64,000 nucleotides of DNA from Roseovarius salincola (GTDB lineage Bacteria; Pseudomonadota; Alphaproteobacteria; Rhodobacterales; Rhodobacteraceae), in NCBI RefSeq assembly GCF_026891095.1, contig NZ_JAPTNL010000002.1, positions 248,001-312,000 on the forward strand, written 5' to 3'. Of this stretch, positions 61,854 to 64,000 are shown in pieces. A model generated the notes under the pieces. The model had not been told where the DNA came from. It saw nothing but the letters and a program-made list of their open reading frames with translations, and did no database searches. The position numbers were made by a program, and so were the translations under genes. Within the stretch, counting starts at the first letter, position 1, and every line of letters begins with the position of its first letter.

Positions 61854-62707
61854 GCGCTCAACACTCCCAAATCTTTCAGAACGGCCTTGAGGCCCGCGCG
61901 CCAGTCGGGGCGCTCAATGCCGAAAACAGTCTCTGTTTTGGCGCAATCAAGCCTCGAATTGAGCGGGCGGCTGGCCGGTGTCGGGTAATCCGATGTCGCA
62001 ATACCGCTGACCGCCACAGGGCGCGCGGACATGTCGAAGATCGCTTCGGCAAAGTCCTTCCAACTGGCGTCTGGCGCCCCTGAGAAATGATAGATGCCGC
62101 TTTTGGCCGGGTCGGCCTGCAACTGTTTGGCGATGGCAAGACAGGCCGCGGCGATATCGGCGGCCGCGGTCGGCCCGCCGATCTGGTCATCGACAATATT
62201 GAGCGCGTCGCGGCTTTCGGAAAGGCGCAGCATGGTCTTGACGAAATTGCCGCCATGGGCCGAAAAGACCCAGCTCGTGCGCAGGATCGCATGGGTGCCG
62301 CCCGCTTGAGTGATGGCCTCCTCGCCCGCCAGTTTGCTGCGCCCATAGATGTTTTGCGGTGAAACAGGGTCTGTTGGGGTATGCGGTGCGGTGCCGCTTC
62401 CGTCGAAGACGTAATCGGTCGAGATCTGCACCAGCGCAATGCCCATCTCGGCGCAGGCATGGGCCATGGCCGCCGGGGCGATGGCGTTCACCTGATGGGC
62501 AAGCGCCTCTTCCTCTTCGGCGCGGTCCACTGCGGTATAGGCTGCGGCGTTTATCACGGCGCTTGGCGCATGGGCGCGGATCGCCTTTTCGCAGGCGGCG
62601 GGATCACGCAGATCGGCCTCATCCCGGCCCAGGAACACGGCATCCGGCGCGCGCTTCGCAAGCTCGGTGGCGACCTGTCCGGTCTGGCCGAAAACAAGCA
62701 GGCTCAT
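61850..62707 (-). CDS. rfbD: dTDP-4-dehydrorhamnose reductase
   Basis: A 285-residue NADPH-dependent reductase doing the last step to dTDP-L-rhamnose. Rossmann loop [15 protein letters not shown], then [15 protein letters not shown], and catalytic [11 protein letters not shown] start it at 62707 ([11 protein letters not shown]), where the ATG overlaps the rmlB stop. The frame to 62782 is not family-like. Confidence 0.95.
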   Translation of the reverse strand: MSLLVFGQTGQVATELAKRAPDAVFLGRDEADLRDPAACEKAIRAHAPSAVINAAAYTAVDRAEEEEALAHQVNAIAPAAMAHACAEMGIALVQISTDYVFDGSGTAPHTPTDPVSPQNIYGRSKLAGEEAITQAGGTHAILRTSWVFSAHGGNFVKTMLRLSESRDALNIVDDQIGGPTAAADIAAACLAIAKQLQADPAKSGIYHFSGAPDASWKDFAEAIFDMSARPVAVSGIATSDYPTPASRPLNSRLDCAKTETVFGIERPDWRAGLKAVLKDLGVLSA

Positions 62708-63744
62708 CCCGTGCCCACCCGTGTTCCGACGCCCTCGATCTGCAGCAGGGGTTCCCACCATTCCGGGTTGTCGAGATACCATTGCACGGTCTTTTCCAGA
62801 CCCTGTTCCACGGTAACCGAGGGCTTCCAGCCCAGCTCGTCGGTGATGCGGTCGGGGTCGATGGCATAGCGGGCATCATGGCCGGGGCGGTCGGTGACAA
62901 AGCGGATCAGATCGCGATAAGAGCCGGTTTTGCGCGGGCGCTTTTCATCGAGGCAATCGCAGATCGCATGCACCAGGTCGATATTGCGCCGCTCGTTATG
63001 TCCGCCCACGTTATAGCTGCGCCCCGGCTGCCCCTTTTCCACCGCCAGCAAAAGCGCGTCGGCATGGTCTTCGACGAACAGCCAGTCACGCACATTCAGG
63101 CCCTCGCCATAGACGGGGATGTCCTTGCCGTGAAGTGCGTTCAGGATGACCTTGGGAATCAGCTTCTCGGGAAAATGATAGGGGCCGTAATTGTTTGAGC
63201 AATTGGTCAGCACCACCGGCAGCCCGTAGGTGTGGAACCAGGCCCGCACCAGATGGTCCGAAGACGCCTTTGAGGCGGAATAGGGACTGCGCGGGTCATA
63301 GGGGGTTTCTTCGGTGAACAGCCCCGTATCGCCCAGCGAGCCATAGACCTCATCGGTCGAGATATGGTGAAAGCGGAACCCGGCGGGGCGGTCCTTGGCG
63401 ACCCAATGGGTGCGGGCGGCCTCAAGCATGTTGTAGGTACCGATGATGTTGGTCTCGATGAAATCGCCCGGCCCGTCGATCGAGCGGTCCACATGGCTTT
63501 CGGCCGCCAGGTGCATGACCGCACCGGGATCATGCTCCGCAAAGATGCGCGCCAGTGCCGCGCGGTCGCGGATATCGGCATGTTCGAAACTGTAAAGCGG
63601 GCTGTCGGCCACTTCGGCGACGTTCTCAAGCCGCCCCGCATAGGTCAGCGCATCAAGGTTCACCACCTCATGCCCGCGTTCCACCGCAAGGCGCACGACC
63701 GCCGAGCCAATGAATCCCGCGCCGCCTGTCACAAGGATCTTCAT
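62704..63744 (-). CDS. rfbB: dTDP-glucose 4,6-dehydratase
   Basis: A 346-residue NAD-dependent dehydratase. [16 protein letters not shown] at the N-terminus, [28 protein letters not shown] and [12 protein letters not shown] are all intact. Second enzyme of the dTDP-rhamnose route; overlaps rmlC and rmlD by 4 bases each. Confidence 0.96.
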   Translation of the reverse strand: MKILVTGGAGFIGSAVVRLAVERGHEVVNLDALTYAGRLENVAEVADSPLYSFEHADIRDRAALARIFAEHDPGAVMHLAAESHVDRSIDGPGDFIETNIIGTYNMLEAARTHWVAKDRPAGFRFHHISTDEVYGSLGDTGLFTEETPYDPRSPYSASKASSDHLVRAWFHTYGLPVVLTNCSNNYGPYHFPEKLIPKVILNALHGKDIPVYGEGLNVRDWLFVEDHADALLLAVEKGQPGRSYNVGGHNERRNIDLVHAICDCLDEKRPRKTGSYRDLIRFVTDRPGHDARYAIDPDRITDELGWKPSVTVEQGLEKTVQWYLDNPEWWEPLLQIEGVGTRVGTG

Positions 63745-64000
63745 GCCGTGTCTCCGTATGTGAAGGGGCTGTCGAACTCTGCGAACATCTGTGCTGCGGC
63801 GTCCTTGTCCGAAAGGACCGGCGCGCCGGAAAGGCCCCAGTCGATCCCGATGTCGGGATCGTCAAAGCGCACCGCGCCATCGCATTCGGGCGCGTAGTAA
63901 TCCGAACACTTGTAGATGATTTCTGTGTCGGGTTCGCGGGTGGCGAAACCGTGCAGGAAACCTTCGGGGACCAATAGCTGCAAGCCGTTCTCGAAGGTCA
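63741..64000 (-). CDS. rfbC: dTDP-4-dehydrorhamnose 3,5-epimerase, 5' end outside the window
   Basis: The C-terminal part of RmlC. Reading on the minus strand from 64000, the frame is open and shows the family motif [13 protein letters not shown] with the conserved His, followed by [16 protein letters not shown]. The TTG at 63983 is not a real start, because coding sequence continues to the window edge. It overlaps rmlB by 4 bases. Confidence 0.9.
   Translation of the reverse strand, partial: TFENGLQLLVPEGFLHGFATREPDTEIIYKCSDYYAPECDGAVRFDDPDIGIDWGLSGAPVLSDKDAAAQMFAEFDSPFTYGDTA

Noticed and set aside
1-64000. CRISPR arrays, rRNA genes, toxin-antitoxin or restriction systems
   Set aside because: I looked on both strands and saw no repeat-spacer pattern, rRNA core sequence or proteins of those families.

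Overview
The window looks like chromosomal DNA of a marine alphaproteobacterium, most likely Rhodobacteraceae (Roseobacter group). This is inferred from the high GC, the lptC-lptA-lptB-hpf-ptsN order without rpoN, the short RNase D next to it, the gltD-gltB arrangement, an FzlA-like GST and a DUF2793 protein. It holds about 60 genes. The first and last genes are cut by the window edges.

Layout. (1) 1-2168: a partial unknown gene and a two-half sulfotransferase. (2) 2182-9688 and on to 14384: core genes, namely ptsN, hpf, lptBAC, an RNase D-like nuclease, tRNA-Leu(CAG), an NDUFA9-like dehydrogenase, uppP and glutamate synthase gltD/gltB. (3) 14401-46542: a roughly 32-kb surface-glycan island. 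It contains methyltransferases, glycosyltransferases, a SAF-less NeuB, a CDP-3,6-dideoxyhexose set (rfbH, rfbF, rfbG and a short-chain dehydrogenase), an ABC polysaccharide exporter (KpsM/E/T type), a large RTX protein, a sulfotransferase, a TPR protein, a complete pseudaminic-acid operon (pseB, C, F, H, G, I), a NeuA-HAD fusion, a GT42-type sialyltransferase candidate and an AGE-family epimerase broken by one amber codon. (4) 46628-53312: housekeeping genes mtgA, fzlA-like, queG, hyuA-like, msrB, msrA and an EamA permease. (5) 53322-60956: putrescine/polyamine uptake and catabolism (potFABC-type transporter, PuuB-like oxidase, GntR regulator, class III aminotransferase). (6) 60984-64000: rmlA, rmlD, rmlB, rmlC for dTDP-L-rhamnose.

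How it fits together. The island can make at least two nonulosonic acids. One is pseudaminic acid, from the minus-strand pse operon. The other is a sialic/legionaminic-type sugar, using the NeuB-like synthase at 16.0 kb and the NeuA-HAD/GT42 pair at 43.5-45.5 kb. It also makes a 3,6-dideoxyhexose and L-rhamnose. Sulfotransferases and methyltransferases probably decorate the product, and KpsM/E/T would export it.

The most unusual part is inside the pse operon. The PseH-type acetyltransferase is fused to an FkbH-type HAD protein. The gene between it and pseG encodes a VOC domain fused to an acyl carrier protein. FkbH enzymes load a glyceryl group on an ACP, so I infer an ACP-dependent, non-acetyl acylation (possibly glyceryl) of the pseudaminic-acid precursor. 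I know of no described pathway with this exact arrangement, but I could not search for one.
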